DNA of 64,000 nt from Clostridium sp. 12(A). Its GTDB lineage: Bacteria; Bacillota; Clostridia; Lachnospirales; Lachnospiraceae. Location of the stretch: NCBI GenBank assembly GCA_000526575.1, contig JAGI01000002.1:3105001-3169000 (forward strand). The letters are read 5' to 3'. Positions 38,017-46,738 of the stretch are shown in pieces (the first letter of the stretch is position 1; each line of letters starts with the position of its first letter). The notes under the pieces were generated by a model. The model was not told the DNA's origin and did no database searches. It saw only the letters and a program-made list of their open reading frames with translations. The translations under genes were made by a program, and so were the position numbers.

Positions 38017-39138
38017 ATGGAATTCAAACATTTACCGGGTCTTACACCGGATGGAACCATCTATCATAACGTTAACATGGGAACCTTGGAAGCCCTGATC
38101 CCGTCAGGCTCTTATCAGTTTGTAAAAGCTCCATCTCTTCTCGAACTTCCGGGAGGAGATCTTTTGTGTGCCTGGTCTGCCGGTTCGAAAGAAGGCGGCG
38201 CAGACGAAAGCATCGTTTGTGCAAAACTGAAAAAAGGAGACGACCGCTGGCATCGGCCGGTAAAGGTATCCAGAGATTCCAAGCGTTGTGAGCAGAGTCC
38301 ATCCTTATTCCTTGGCCCGGATAATGCGGTATGGGTGGTTTACACGTCCCAGGCCGCGGGGGTGTCGGGGAAAAATGATACCAACCACACCGCTATGATT
38401 CGTTTTCAGAAAAGCTTTAATGGAGGCAGGACATGGGAAGATCCCAAGGGTCTTTTTCCGGATACGGGAAGCTTATGCAGCCAGCCTATCATCATGCTAA
38501 AGAACAAAAGGCTGATCTTCTCCAACTGGATCTCAAGAGATTCCATGACAGGGTTATCCGGAGATCCTACGGTCTTTCGGATTTCAGAGGATGAGGGATC
38601 TACCTGGAAAACCGTATTTATGCCTGAGAGCCAGGGAAGGATTCAGGCGAATATAGTTGAACTGGAAGAAGGACATCTTATCGCATTTATGAGAAGCCGG
38701 TCAGCAGATGCAATCTACCGCAGCGAGTCCTTTGACTGGGGAAGCACCTGGTCTGCACCCGTTAAGACTGTACTTCCTAATAACAATTCCGGTATCAGCG
38801 CACTTCGGTTAAAAAGCGGACGAATCGCCATTGTCTATAACCATATTGCTGTAGACAGTGCCGAGGAAAAGACAGAGAACGGTTGTCCCATTGCAGTGGC
38901 GCTGTCAGAGGATGGCGGCATTACCTGGCCGTTAATCCGGTATGTGGAGCTGGGAGAAGGTTATGCAGGAGCAGAAAATCAGATCAACAACAGGCAGTAC
39001 GAGACTCCGTATCTCATGCAGGGACAAAATGGGGACCTGCATCTGGTATTTTCCTATAAAGGCAGGGCATGTATCAAATACATGCGATTTACAGAAGCCG
39101 ATATCATAGGTGAGAAAAGGGCCCCGGAAGGTGAATAA
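38017..39138 (+). CDS. Sialidase/BNR-repeat beta-propeller protein
   Basis: A 373-residue six-bladed propeller of the sialidase superfamily. Asp-box repeats are visible as SFNGGRTWE, SEDEGSTWK, SFDWGSTWS and SEDGGITWP. There is no signal peptide or carbohydrate-binding module, so it is probably cytoplasmic. It may act on a short imported glycan. Sialidase activity is not assured, because related propellers include other glycosidases and polysaccharide lyases. GGGAGG precedes the ATG. It is a single-gene unit between two terminators, with no sialic-acid catabolic genes nearby. Confidence 0.78.
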   Translation: MEFKHLPGLTPDGTIYHNVNMGTLEALIPSGSYQFVKAPSLLELPGGDLLCAWSAGSKEGGADESIVCAKLKKGDDRWHRPVKVSRDSKRCEQSPSLFLGPDNAVWVVYTSQAAGVSGKNDTNHTAMIRFQKSFNGGRTWEDPKGLFPDTGSLCSQPIIMLKNKRLIFSNWISRDSMTGLSGDPTVFRISEDEGSTWKTVFMPESQGRIQANIVELEEGHLIAFMRSRSADAIYRSESFDWGSTWSAPVKTVLPNNNSGISALRLKSGRIAIVYNHIAVDSAEEKTENGCPIAVALSEDGGITWPLIRYVELGEGYAGAENQINNRQYETPYLMQGQNGDLHLVFSYKGRACIKYMRFTEADIIGEKRAPEGE

Positions 39139-39143
39139 GAAAT

Positions 39144-39176
39144 TGGCGTCGGATGTATATCCGGCGTCTTTTTTTG
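39144..39176 (+). terminator. Rho-independent terminator
   Basis: A 10-bp stem GGCGTCGGAT with ATCCGGCGTC (two G-U pairs) runs into TTTTTTT. It ends the sialidase-like gene. Confidence 0.9.
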
Positions 39177-39252
39177 TATACTAGAAACTTGAGTTCCACT
39201 ACATAAAAGTCTTTCAGACTCTATGTTATAAAAAAAGTATAAAAAATATAAA

Positions 39253-39316
39253 AAAATGATAACGTTCGATATCAAATAAAAAAAAGATTTACATTGTTAT
39301 CATTTTCATTTATAAT
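39253..39316 (+). promoter_or_regulatory. Promoter and inverted repeat before the XRE regulator
   Basis: -35 TTTACA (39288-39293), a 17-base spacer and -10 TATAAT (39311-39316). An 11-bp inverted repeat AAAATGATAAC / GTTATCATTTT lies at 39253-39263 and 39296-39306; the second arm is inside the promoter spacer. This fits autorepression by the adjacent helix-turn-helix protein. Confidence 0.72.
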
Positions 39317-39341
39317 AAATCATGGGAAAGGTGTGAGACTC

Positions 39342-39983
39342 GTGATAGGTAAACGTATTAAGACTCTTCGTGAGGAGAGGCATTACAGTCAGGAAAAGCT
39401 GGCAGCGGAGCTGGGTGTCAGCCGAATGACGATTAATAATTATGAAAATGAGAAGCGGGTACCTGACATTGATTTTGCCAGACAGATGGCAGATTATTTT
39501 GGCGTGACCGTAGAATTTCTTATGGGGGGAACAGAATACCGTTACAAAAGGGATGAGGTAATCTCTCTGAAACGTTCGGAAACTCTGTTCCGCATTATGG
39601 AAAAGCTTCCTCAGCCTGAGATCCAGGAGATGGTCTCTGCACTCATTGAGACTTTGGAAAAGTCTGTGGAGCTTGAGATGGCTGATGATATCGTTCGTGT
39701 CATGAATCATTGCTGTTTACAGGTAAGAAGGACCTTATACGGCTTTGAGAATTTAAATGAAGATATCGTAACATCTGTAAAGGAATTAAAAAAACATTCT
39801 GTGCCGGAGGATGTGATCCGGGGAGCCGTGCATTATAAGCCAAGAGTGGTTTACGATGCCGCATTTCATGCAACAAAGCGAATCGATGAGGAGCTTAATC
39901 GTTGTGCGGAAATTATGGAACGAAACCTTGAAAAGGTTGTTGGGGAGGAGCTTAAGAAACCCGTGAATGATGCGCTTGATTAA
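39342..39983 (+). CDS. XRE-family transcriptional regulator
   Basis: A 213-residue regulator. The N-terminal Cro/C1-type helix-turn-helix (residues 3-60) shows SQEKLAAELGVSRMTINNYENEKRVPD. A helical C-terminal domain of about 140 residues resembles nothing I recognise. The GTG at 39342 is used, with GAAAGGTG upstream; a TTG at 39294 would overlap the promoter. It is followed 15 bp later by a P-type ATPase gene, so it probably controls ion-pump expression together with its own. Confidence 0.85.
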   Translation: MIGKRIKTLREERHYSQEKLAAELGVSRMTINNYENEKRVPDIDFARQMADYFGVTVEFLMGGTEYRYKRDEVISLKRSETLFRIMEKLPQPEIQEMVSALIETLEKSVELEMADDIVRVMNHCCLQVRRTLYGFENLNEDIVTSVKELKKHSVPEDVIRGAVHYKPRVVYDAAFHATKRIDEELNRCAEIMERNLEKVVGEELKKPVNDALD

Positions 39984-39998
39984 AAGGAGGATGATGGA

Positions 39999-42698
39999 GT
40001 GGAAAATTGGTATGAAGCCAGTGTGTCCAAAACACTACAACATTTTAATGCAAACGAAAACACAGGTCTGTCAGAAAATGAGGCAGTTAACCGCCAGAAA
40101 ACATACGGTAAGAATGAATTTGATAAGCAGGAAAAAACAAGCCTGATCAAGGACATTCTTCATCATTTAAAGGATATTTCTACGATTATCCTGTTGTTAG
40201 CCGCGCTGCTGTCCTTAGGCATGGCGCTTAAGGATGGCCATGGCTTTATAGAGCCGGTGGTAATCGTATCCATTGTTATACTGAACCTGGTTCTTGCTAT
40301 CACCCAGGAGAGAAGTGCCGAAAAGGCGCTGGAGGCATTGACCAGCTTAAACTCGCCGGATTGTATCGTATTAAGGGATGGCGTACAAAAAGAAATGGAT
40401 ACCACTGAGCTGGTTCCTGGAGATATTATTCTCCTCCAGCTTGGAAGCATTGTTCCTGCTGATGCCCGGCTCATTACTTCAACGAATTTACAGGTAGATG
40501 AATCAGCACTGACCGGTGAAAGTGAGCCTTCCGAAAAGAATGCAGACCTACTTCTTCAGGGCACAGTTCCCTTGGGAGATCAGCTTAACATGGTATTTTC
40601 CGGCTGTCACGTGACCTCCGGTCATGGTGTGGCTGTTGTCACTGGAACTGGTATGCACAGTGAGATGGGTAAAATCGCGGGATACTTAAATAACTCCCAG
40701 AAGATTAAAACACCGCTCCAGAGACGTCTTGAAAAAGTAGCAAAGTCCATCAGCATGATTGCCATAATTGCGGCTGTGCTGCTTCTCGTGATTGGTCTGT
40801 TACAGGGAGAATCCTTCTGGTCCATGGTCACTCTTGCGGCAACGTTAGCAGTAGCGGCAGTACCAGAGACATTAAATCTAATCGTAACATTATCTCTTTC
40901 TCAGGGTGTTAAAAACATGGTGAATAAAAATGCCCTGATTCGTAAGCTTTCCGCAGTAGAAACTCTTGGAAACACATCCGTAATCTGTTCCGATAAGACC
41001 GGAACCTTAACACAGAATCTTATGACCATTGAAAAACTCTGGTTACCAGGGGAGGAACCCTTTGGAGCGGAGGAAGAGTTTGGTCAGAAGGAAAAAGAGC
41101 TATTAACAAGATTCGCCCTGGCAAGCAATGCAACGGTTCAGATGGAAAACGACGGAACCATGACCATCATGGGCAATCCAACCGAAAAAGCCATTATGAG
41201 GCTGCTTCACGAAAAAGGCTTATCAAAGCAAAGTTTTTCTGAGCAGTTCCGTCTGGTGGGAGAGATTCCATTCTCATCAGAACGTAAGATGATGACCATT
41301 GTTTTAGAGGATACTTCTGGTGGATATATCATTTTGACCAAGGGTGCTTTGGACCGCCTGCCTCTTCATAAATTTGATGAGGGAATGGAAGAAGCAGTTT
41401 CTCATGTTCATGAGCTGTTTGCAAAGGAAGCCCTACGAGTACTTGCCCTTGGAATCAGACATGTGGATGAGATGCCGGATATGGATAGACCAGAGGAAAT
41501 CGAACGGGAGCTTACCCTTTGCGGACTCATTGGTTTAATTGACCCGGCAAGACCGGAAGCGGCTCAGGCTGTGGAACGGGCTAAGATGGCAGGAATCAGA
41601 ACCATTATGATTACTGGAGACCATGCAGTGACTGCCAGTGCCATTGCAAAGAACATCGGAATTCTTGGAGAAAATGAAAAGGTATTAACCGGACAGCAAT
41701 TAAAGGATATGTCTGATGAAGAGCTTTGCCGTGATATCCATCATTACTCCGTGTATGCCAGAGTATCTCCTGAGGATAAGATCCGTATTGTAGAGGCATG
41801 GCAGGAGAATGGAGAAGTGGTTTCCATGACCGGGGACGGTGTCAACGATACTCCGGCATTAAAAGCCGCTGACGTTGGCGTTTCCATGGGACGTACTGGA
41901 ACAGAAGTAGCAAAGAGCGCTTCTGATATGGTATTAACCGATGATAATTTTGCAACGATTATCGATGCGGTATCCGAAGGACGAAATGTATATTCTAATA
42001 TCCGAAAGACGATTTACTTCCTTTTGGTCTGCAATATTTCTGAGATTGTTATTATGCTGGTAGCTCAGCTAAGGGGCTGGGGAATCCCGGTCACTCCTAT
42101 TATGCTTCTTTTGGTCAACGTACTGGGAGATGGTATTCCTGGACTTTACTTAGCTAGGGAACGTTCTGACCCACGTCTTATGGACCGTGAACCTATACGC
42201 AGAGATGAAGGCTTCTTAAGCGGTGGTCTTTTAACGGTTATCATACAGCAGACCATAGCCTGTTCCGCAGTGGTACTGATCGGATATTATATCGGAACCT
42301 TCCGGGTGCTTCCGGGAAACCTGGGACCATCTCAGGCAGTAGGTCAGACGGTTGCTTTCTTAATCTTAGGCTGGACCTCAATTCTTCATTTATTTACGGT
42401 CCGCAGCAGAAAATCCATCTTTAAGAGAACTCTTAGGGATAATCCTCCGGTGGTCTACAGCACCATGGCTATGATTGCCGTATTCAGCTTCCTGGCGGCG
42501 GTACCTTCCGTTGGAAAAATCTTTGATTTAACAGCAATTGGCGGATATCACTGGCTGATTGCAGCAGGACTTTCCCTGATTCCTACCATCGTCGCTGAGA
42601 TTGGAAAATTCATTGACAACCAGACTAACATCCGTGAGATTCGTGAATACAGACATCGTGTGATCCGTCATAAGATCAGAAGGGATGATAGTTTTTAA
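39999..42698 (+). CDS. Cation-transporting P-type ATPase (P2, Ca2+-pump-like)
   Basis: An 899-residue P2-type ATPase. It shows the TGES actuator motif at residues 172-175, the phosphorylated aspartate D332 in DKTGTLT, and TGDGVND near 611-617. The N-terminal cation-ATPase domain and about ten membrane helices are typical. Helix M4 has PETLN (SERCA: PEGLP) and M6 has VNVLGDG; these keep the Glu, Asn and Asp that form one Ca2+ site in SERCA. Calcium is therefore the likely ion, but another divalent metal is possible. The start is GTG, with AAAGGAGG at good spacing. It is co-transcribed with the XRE regulator. Confidence 0.9.
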   Translation: MENWYEASVSKTLQHFNANENTGLSENEAVNRQKTYGKNEFDKQEKTSLIKDILHHLKDISTIILLLAALLSLGMALKDGHGFIEPVVIVSIVILNLVLAITQERSAEKALEALTSLNSPDCIVLRDGVQKEMDTTELVPGDIILLQLGSIVPADARLITSTNLQVDESALTGESEPSEKNADLLLQGTVPLGDQLNMVFSGCHVTSGHGVAVVTGTGMHSEMGKIAGYLNNSQKIKTPLQRRLEKVAKSISMIAIIAAVLLLVIGLLQGESFWSMVTLAATLAVAAVPETLNLIVTLSLSQGVKNMVNKNALIRKLSAVETLGNTSVICSDKTGTLTQNLMTIEKLWLPGEEPFGAEEEFGQKEKELLTRFALASNATVQMENDGTMTIMGNPTEKAIMRLLHEKGLSKQSFSEQFRLVGEIPFSSERKMMTIVLEDTSGGYIILTKGALDRLPLHKFDEGMEEAVSHVHELFAKEALRVLALGIRHVDEMPDMDRPEEIERELTLCGLIGLIDPARPEAAQAVERAKMAGIRTIMITGDHAVTASAIAKNIGILGENEKVLTGQQLKDMSDEELCRDIHHYSVYARVSPEDKIRIVEAWQENGEVVSMTGDGVNDTPALKAADVGVSMGRTGTEVAKSASDMVLTDDNFATIIDAVSEGRNVYSNIRKTIYFLLVCNISEIVIMLVAQLRGWGIPVTPIMLLLVNVLGDGIPGLYLARERSDPRLMDREPIRRDEGFLSGGLLTVIIQQTIACSAVVLIGYYIGTFRVLPGNLGPSQAVGQTVAFLILGWTSILHLFTVRSRKSIFKRTLRDNPPVVYSTMAMIAVFSFLAAVPSVGKIFDLTAIGGYHWLIAAGLSLIPTIVAEIGKFIDNQTNIREIREYRHRVIRHKIRRDDSF

Positions 42699-42724
42699 AT
42701 AAAAAGTATCCAGACACCAGTAAC

Positions 42725-42770
42725 GGGGTCCGGCTCATTTTTAAGAGCCGGGCCCTTGTTTCATTTTTAT
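42725..42770 (+). terminator. Rho-independent terminator
   Basis: An 11-bp G/C-rich stem GGGTCCGGCTC with GAGCCGGGCCC (one G-U) is followed by a T-rich tail. It ends the regulator/ATPase unit. Confidence 0.9.
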
Positions 42771-42837
42771 TATGATACATAAGGATTCATGGAAAGGAAT
42801 AAGATAAAACAAGGAAAAATAGTAGATGGAATGACAG

Positions 42838-43461
42838 ATGTTAAATTATCTTTGGGCGTTTATGATCCTTGTTGGGATCTTATGGGGAGCATTTCAGGGG
42901 AATTTAAGCGCGGTAACAGACGGTGCTTTAAATTCTGCAAAAGAAGCAGTCATGTTAAGCATAACCATGCTTGGAATCATGTCCTTTTGGACCGGAATTA
43001 TGGAAATTGGGCAAAAGTCCGGCCTGATTGAGAAAATGTCAAAAAAAATGGGACCAATCCTCCGATTCCTGTTTCCAAGAATCCCGGAGGACCACAAATC
43101 TCTTGCTTACATAGCTACCAATATCATTGCCAATATCTTAGGGCTTGGCTGGGCGGCCACTCCGGCTGGGTTAAAGGCAATGGAAGCTTTAAAGGAGTTA
43201 GAGGATGACAGAAGGAAAGAGGAGAGCCAGGGAAAAAGAAAAGGGAAGAGAAAGCCTGTGGCAGAGGGAACTGCGAACAATGAGATGTGCAATTTTCTGA
43301 TTCTTAACATTTCATCCTTACAACTGATTCCCGTAACCATGATTGCCTACCGGAGCCAGTATGGAAGTATTAATCCCACCGCCATTGTAGGTCCTGCACT
43401 TGCGGCCACCTTATTCTCTACTCTGGTTGGTATTGCGGCATGTAAGATTCTGGACAGATGA
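42838..43461 (+). CDS. spmA: Spore maturation protein A
   Basis: A 207-residue membrane protein with the nucleoside-recognition (Gate) domain of SpmA. It has hydrophobic N- and C-terminal helices, a central NIIANILGLGWAATPAGLKAM signature (about residues 98-118) and a Lys-rich hydrophilic loop. In Bacillus and Clostridium SpmA and SpmB act together in spore core dehydration. Here no spmB follows. The ribosome binding site is weak. It sits alone between a terminator and a sugar-binding-protein gene. Confidence 0.88.
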   Translation: MLNYLWAFMILVGILWGAFQGNLSAVTDGALNSAKEAVMLSITMLGIMSFWTGIMEIGQKSGLIEKMSKKMGPILRFLFPRIPEDHKSLAYIATNIIANILGLGWAATPAGLKAMEALKELEDDRRKEESQGKRKGKRKPVAEGTANNEMCNFLILNISSLQLIPVTMIAYRSQYGSINPTAIVGPALAATLFSTLVGIAACKILDR

Positions 43462-43603
43462 TACGGTGAAATGATTACCACCCTCCTTTGCGGCGAGTTG
43501 GCAGGGGCAGTTCTAAAAAGTACAATCAAGGCAAAATAAACAGGTAAATAAGTTAAAATAGCGACAGATCGTATAAACGTGTGCCCCAAAAGGAGAGGAA
43601 GCT

Positions 43604-44923
43604 ATGAAAAGGAAGGTTAAAGAAGTAGTCAGCCTGGCACTGGCAGCAGGTCTGGTGGTAGGATTGATTGCAGGCTGCAGCACAGGCAAAGAAAGTGGAA
43701 GCACAGAAGGAAAGAAACAAGTGACCCTGACCTTTGGAAGCCATCAAAGTGGACTTCCCACCTCTGGAATTGTTCAGGAGCTTGCAAAAGACTTTGAGAG
43801 CGAAACAGGGATTAAGATTGATTTTCAGATTTCTCCTGATGCTCAGTGGAGGGATTTAATCAAAGTGAAACTGGATTCCGGAGAGGCTCCTGATATTATT
43901 TGTGTAGATACTCCCATTGGTCTGGCCTCCAGCCTTCATATGGACCAGTACTGCCCAGAGCTGACAGACCAGCCATGGGTGAGCCGAATCGAAAAAACAA
44001 CACTTGCAGCCGTTAGCGTAAAGGATAAGGTTTATGGAATTACATTTCCAGGGGCTAAAATGTATTTCTATCTGTATAACAAGGATATTTTTAAGAAACT
44101 GGAATTGTCCGTTCCCACTACATATAAAGAATTTTTAAGTGTCTGCCAAACACTTAAGGAAGCAGGATACACCCCCATTTATGAAGCGACCACCAATGGC
44201 TGGCATCAGGTGCTTCCTCTATTTGAAACCGGTGGCTTGTGGCTCAATCAGGACCCTGATATGTATGAGAAGTTAAATGAAAACAAGATAGATCTCGATG
44301 GAATTCCCTCCCTTTTAAACATTATTAAGCAGCTTGATGAATGCGCAAAAGCTGGTTACTTTGGGGATGATTACTTAAGCAATGCATGGGAGAATGCAAA
44401 GGAAGCCATGGCAACAGAGCGTTGTGTCATGACCGTTGCAGAGCTGGGATTTCGCGGACAGATAGAAAAGGAATATCCGGATTTTAAAGCAACGGAAAAA
44501 TTAGGAGCGTTTGTTATGCCATGGGGAGACAATCAGGAAATAGGTGTGAACCCTGCAAGCAATGCTTACTTCATTAATAAAGACAGCAAATACATCGAAG
44601 AGGCAAAGCAGTTCTTTGATTTTCTGGCAAGACCTGAGAACCTGCAAAAGCGGCTTGATGGGCAGCCAGAGTTAAGTGCTCTTTGCTGGCCGGAGATAAC
44701 AAGTAAATATACCAAAGAGGATCAGGCCTTTCTGGATTCCTTAAAAAAGGCAAATGTTGTGCAGACTTCGGTTAATTATATTGACAGCCAGTGGATGGAT
44801 GTAGGAAAGGACTTAGAGTCCATGTATACAGGTGCTATGACACCGGAAGAGGTTTTAAAGACCATTATGGAACGGCGTATAGAGCAGGCAAAGCTGCAAA
44901 AGGACCCGGGCTGGGTAAAATAG
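43604..44923 (+). CDS. Sugar ABC transporter substrate-binding lipoprotein (CUT1)
   Basis: A 439-residue family 1 extracellular solute-binding protein. The signal peptide ends in the lipobox IAGC near residue 25. Length and the TFGSHQSG...FESETGI arrangement fit a CUT1 oligosaccharide binder. The ribosome binding site AAAGGAGAGG is strong. It is followed by two permease genes. The PL9-like lyase on the opposite strand just beyond suggests, but does not prove, that the sugar is a pectin fragment. Confidence 0.92.
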   Translation: MKRKVKEVVSLALAAGLVVGLIAGCSTGKESGSTEGKKQVTLTFGSHQSGLPTSGIVQELAKDFESETGIKIDFQISPDAQWRDLIKVKLDSGEAPDIICVDTPIGLASSLHMDQYCPELTDQPWVSRIEKTTLAAVSVKDKVYGITFPGAKMYFYLYNKDIFKKLELSVPTTYKEFLSVCQTLKEAGYTPIYEATTNGWHQVLPLFETGGLWLNQDPDMYEKLNENKIDLDGIPSLLNIIKQLDECAKAGYFGDDYLSNAWENAKEAMATERCVMTVAELGFRGQIEKEYPDFKATEKLGAFVMPWGDNQEIGVNPASNAYFINKDSKYIEEAKQFFDFLARPENLQKRLDGQPELSALCWPEITSKYTKEDQAFLDSLKKANVVQTSVNYIDSQWMDVGKDLESMYTGAMTPEEVLKTIMERRIEQAKLQKDPGWVK

Positions 44924-44966
44924 CCCTAAAGCTGTGCCTTAAGATGAGTACAGGAAGGAGGAAATG

Positions 44967-45845
44967 ATGAACCGGAATAAATTATATCCCTGGTATTTTG
45001 CCGGAGGAGCTGCCTTACTCTTTTTCCTGCTGTGTTTTGTACCAGGTATTTTAGGAATTGCTTTTTCTTTCACCGATTGGAATAATTTCAGCAGTGAGAT
45101 TCATTTTGTGGGCCTTGCCAATTATAAAGCAGTTTTTCTGAATAACTCTGAATATTTGAAATATATAAGCAATACCCTCTTATTTACGGTTGTTACAACA
45201 ATCATGAAAACAGTGGCAGGTATGGCCCTGGCACTCTTACTGACCCAGGAATTTATCCGGTTTAAGAATTTTCACCGAATGGTTATTTTTTCCCCTCAGG
45301 TTATGTCTTATCTGGTTGCAGGGCTGGTATTTCGAAGCATGCTCCATCCCACAACCGGCTTTTTAAATAATTTGTTGCGAAGCCTTTCCCTTGACTGGCT
45401 GGCAAAAAACTGGCTGACGGATTTGCATCTGGTCTTTCCTACTGTCATGGCCGTAGATACCTGGAGGGGCATGGGATACATTATGGTGGTGATAATTGCC
45501 GGGCTCTTATCGGTTTCCCCAGAATATTATGAGGCAGCCAGCATAGATGGTGCCAGCTTCTTTCAGAAATTCAAATCCATTACACTGCCATTGTTAAAGC
45601 CTGTTCTTATTAATGTTACAGTCCTTAATGTGACTTATGGATTAAGGGTATTTGACATGATTTATTCCCTTACCAATGGCGGTCCGGGTAATGCCACCGG
45701 TGTTATCAATACCGCTGTTTACAAGGAGTTTTCCAAAGGCAATCTGGCCATGGGAACGACCTTATCAAGCATCCTGTTTCTTGTGGTTCTTAGTTTGCTC
45801 TATTTTATTATTAAGTCCATGGAACAAAGGGAGGTGGAGGGGTAA
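44967..45845 (+). CDS. Sugar ABC transporter permease (MalF-like, CUT1)
   Basis: A 292-residue permease with six predicted membrane helices. The EAA loop (YEAASIDGASFFQKFKSITLPLLKP) lies near residues 188-212. GGAGG lies five bases before the ATG at 44967; an ATG three bases earlier is possible but too close. Its stop codon overlaps the start of the next permease gene by one base. No ATPase gene is adjacent. Confidence 0.92.
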   Translation: MNRNKLYPWYFAGGAALLFFLLCFVPGILGIAFSFTDWNNFSSEIHFVGLANYKAVFLNNSEYLKYISNTLLFTVVTTIMKTVAGMALALLLTQEFIRFKNFHRMVIFSPQVMSYLVAGLVFRSMLHPTTGFLNNLLRSLSLDWLAKNWLTDLHLVFPTVMAVDTWRGMGYIMVVIIAGLLSVSPEYYEAASIDGASFFQKFKSITLPLLKPVLINVTVLNVTYGLRVFDMIYSLTNGGPGNATGVINTAVYKEFSKGNLAMGTTLSSILFLVVLSLLYFIIKSMEQREVEG

Positions 45846-46672
45846 TGGGAAAGACCAGAAAAGTCATAGGCTGTATGCTGGGCAATCTGGTGGCAGTGCT
45901 GACCAGTCTTATTGTCATCATACCTTTGGTTGTTTTGTTTTTAAATTCCTTTAAGACAGCCGGTGAGGCAAACAAGATGACTTTATCCCTTCCTAAAGAA
46001 TGGATGTTTGAAAACTATGGAAAAGTCATTGAACAGGGAAAACTGCTTTCTTCCTTCTTTAATGGACTACTGTATGCAGTGTTCAGCGTAGTAATTGTAG
46101 TGATTCTGGTGTCAGCGGCTGCCTTTGTGATCTCAAGAAATCCAAAAGGTATCAACCGGTTTCTCTATTATTTCATCATCTCAGGAATAGCATTGCCTAT
46201 CAATAACGTAGCACTTATGAAGGTCCTTCAGGTGCTTCATCTGGTCAATACTCAGCTGGGAATCATACTGCTTTATGCAGCCATTAACATCCCCTTAAGC
46301 CTGTTTCTGACCTATGGATTTATAGGAACCATCCCCAGAGAACTTGATGAAGCTGCTGTGATAGATGGCTGTAGGCCTGGTCAGTTATTTATCAGGGTAA
46401 TAGCACCCTTAATGAAGCCTATTGTATCGACCTTATTTGTTCTTGACTTTATGGCTGTTTGGAATGATTTTACCATGCCTTTGTATTACCTTAATAATTC
46501 CAGAAAATGGCCCATGACCCTGGCGGTCTATAATTTCTTTGGTGCCTTTGAGTATTCCTGGAATCTGGTGGCAGCTGATATTATACTTACCCTGGCTCCA
46601 GTGCTGGTGGTATTTATTATTGGGCAGAGATATATTGTAGGCGGCGTTTCCGCGGGTTCCGTAAAGGGATAA
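45845..46672 (+). CDS. Sugar ABC transporter permease (MalG-like, CUT1)
   Basis: A 275-residue permease with six membrane helices. Its EAA loop (LDEAAVIDGCRPGQLFIRVIAPLMKP) is near residues 165-190. The ATG overlaps the stop codon of the preceding permease (TAATG), with GGTGGAGG upstream. It completes the second importer of the window. Confidence 0.92.
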   Translation: MGKTRKVIGCMLGNLVAVLTSLIVIIPLVVLFLNSFKTAGEANKMTLSLPKEWMFENYGKVIEQGKLLSSFFNGLLYAVFSVVIVVILVSAAAFVISRNPKGINRFLYYFIISGIALPINNVALMKVLQVLHLVNTQLGIILLYAAINIPLSLFLTYGFIGTIPRELDEAAVIDGCRPGQLFIRVIAPLMKPIVSTLFVLDFMAVWNDFTMPLYYLNNSRKWPMTLAVYNFFGAFEYSWNLVAADIILTLAPVLVVFIIGQRYIVGGVSAGSVKG

Positions 46673-46687
46673 AAAGGCTTAAAAATG

Positions 46688-46722
46688 GGATGCCGCACCA
46701 GAAAATTGTGCGGCATCCTATT
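46688..46722. terminator. Hairpin between convergent genes, probable bidirectional terminator
   Basis: Stem GGATGCCGCAC pairs perfectly with GTGCGGCATCC. The forward tail TATTTAT is only moderately T-rich. It lies between the importer genes (forward) and the pectate-lyase-like gene (reverse). Confidence 0.75.
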
Positions 46723-46738
46723 TATAATCATTAACTGC

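Noticed and set aside
42789-43031. Alternative forward frame overlapping the start of spmA
   Set aside because: The product is not membrane-like and is inconsistent with any family, while the spmA frame matches SpmA over its full length.
43462-43603. Possible spmB remnant after spmA
   Set aside because: Only a frame of about 22 codons is open, and it shows no similarity I can recognise to SpmB. It was not called as a pseudogene.
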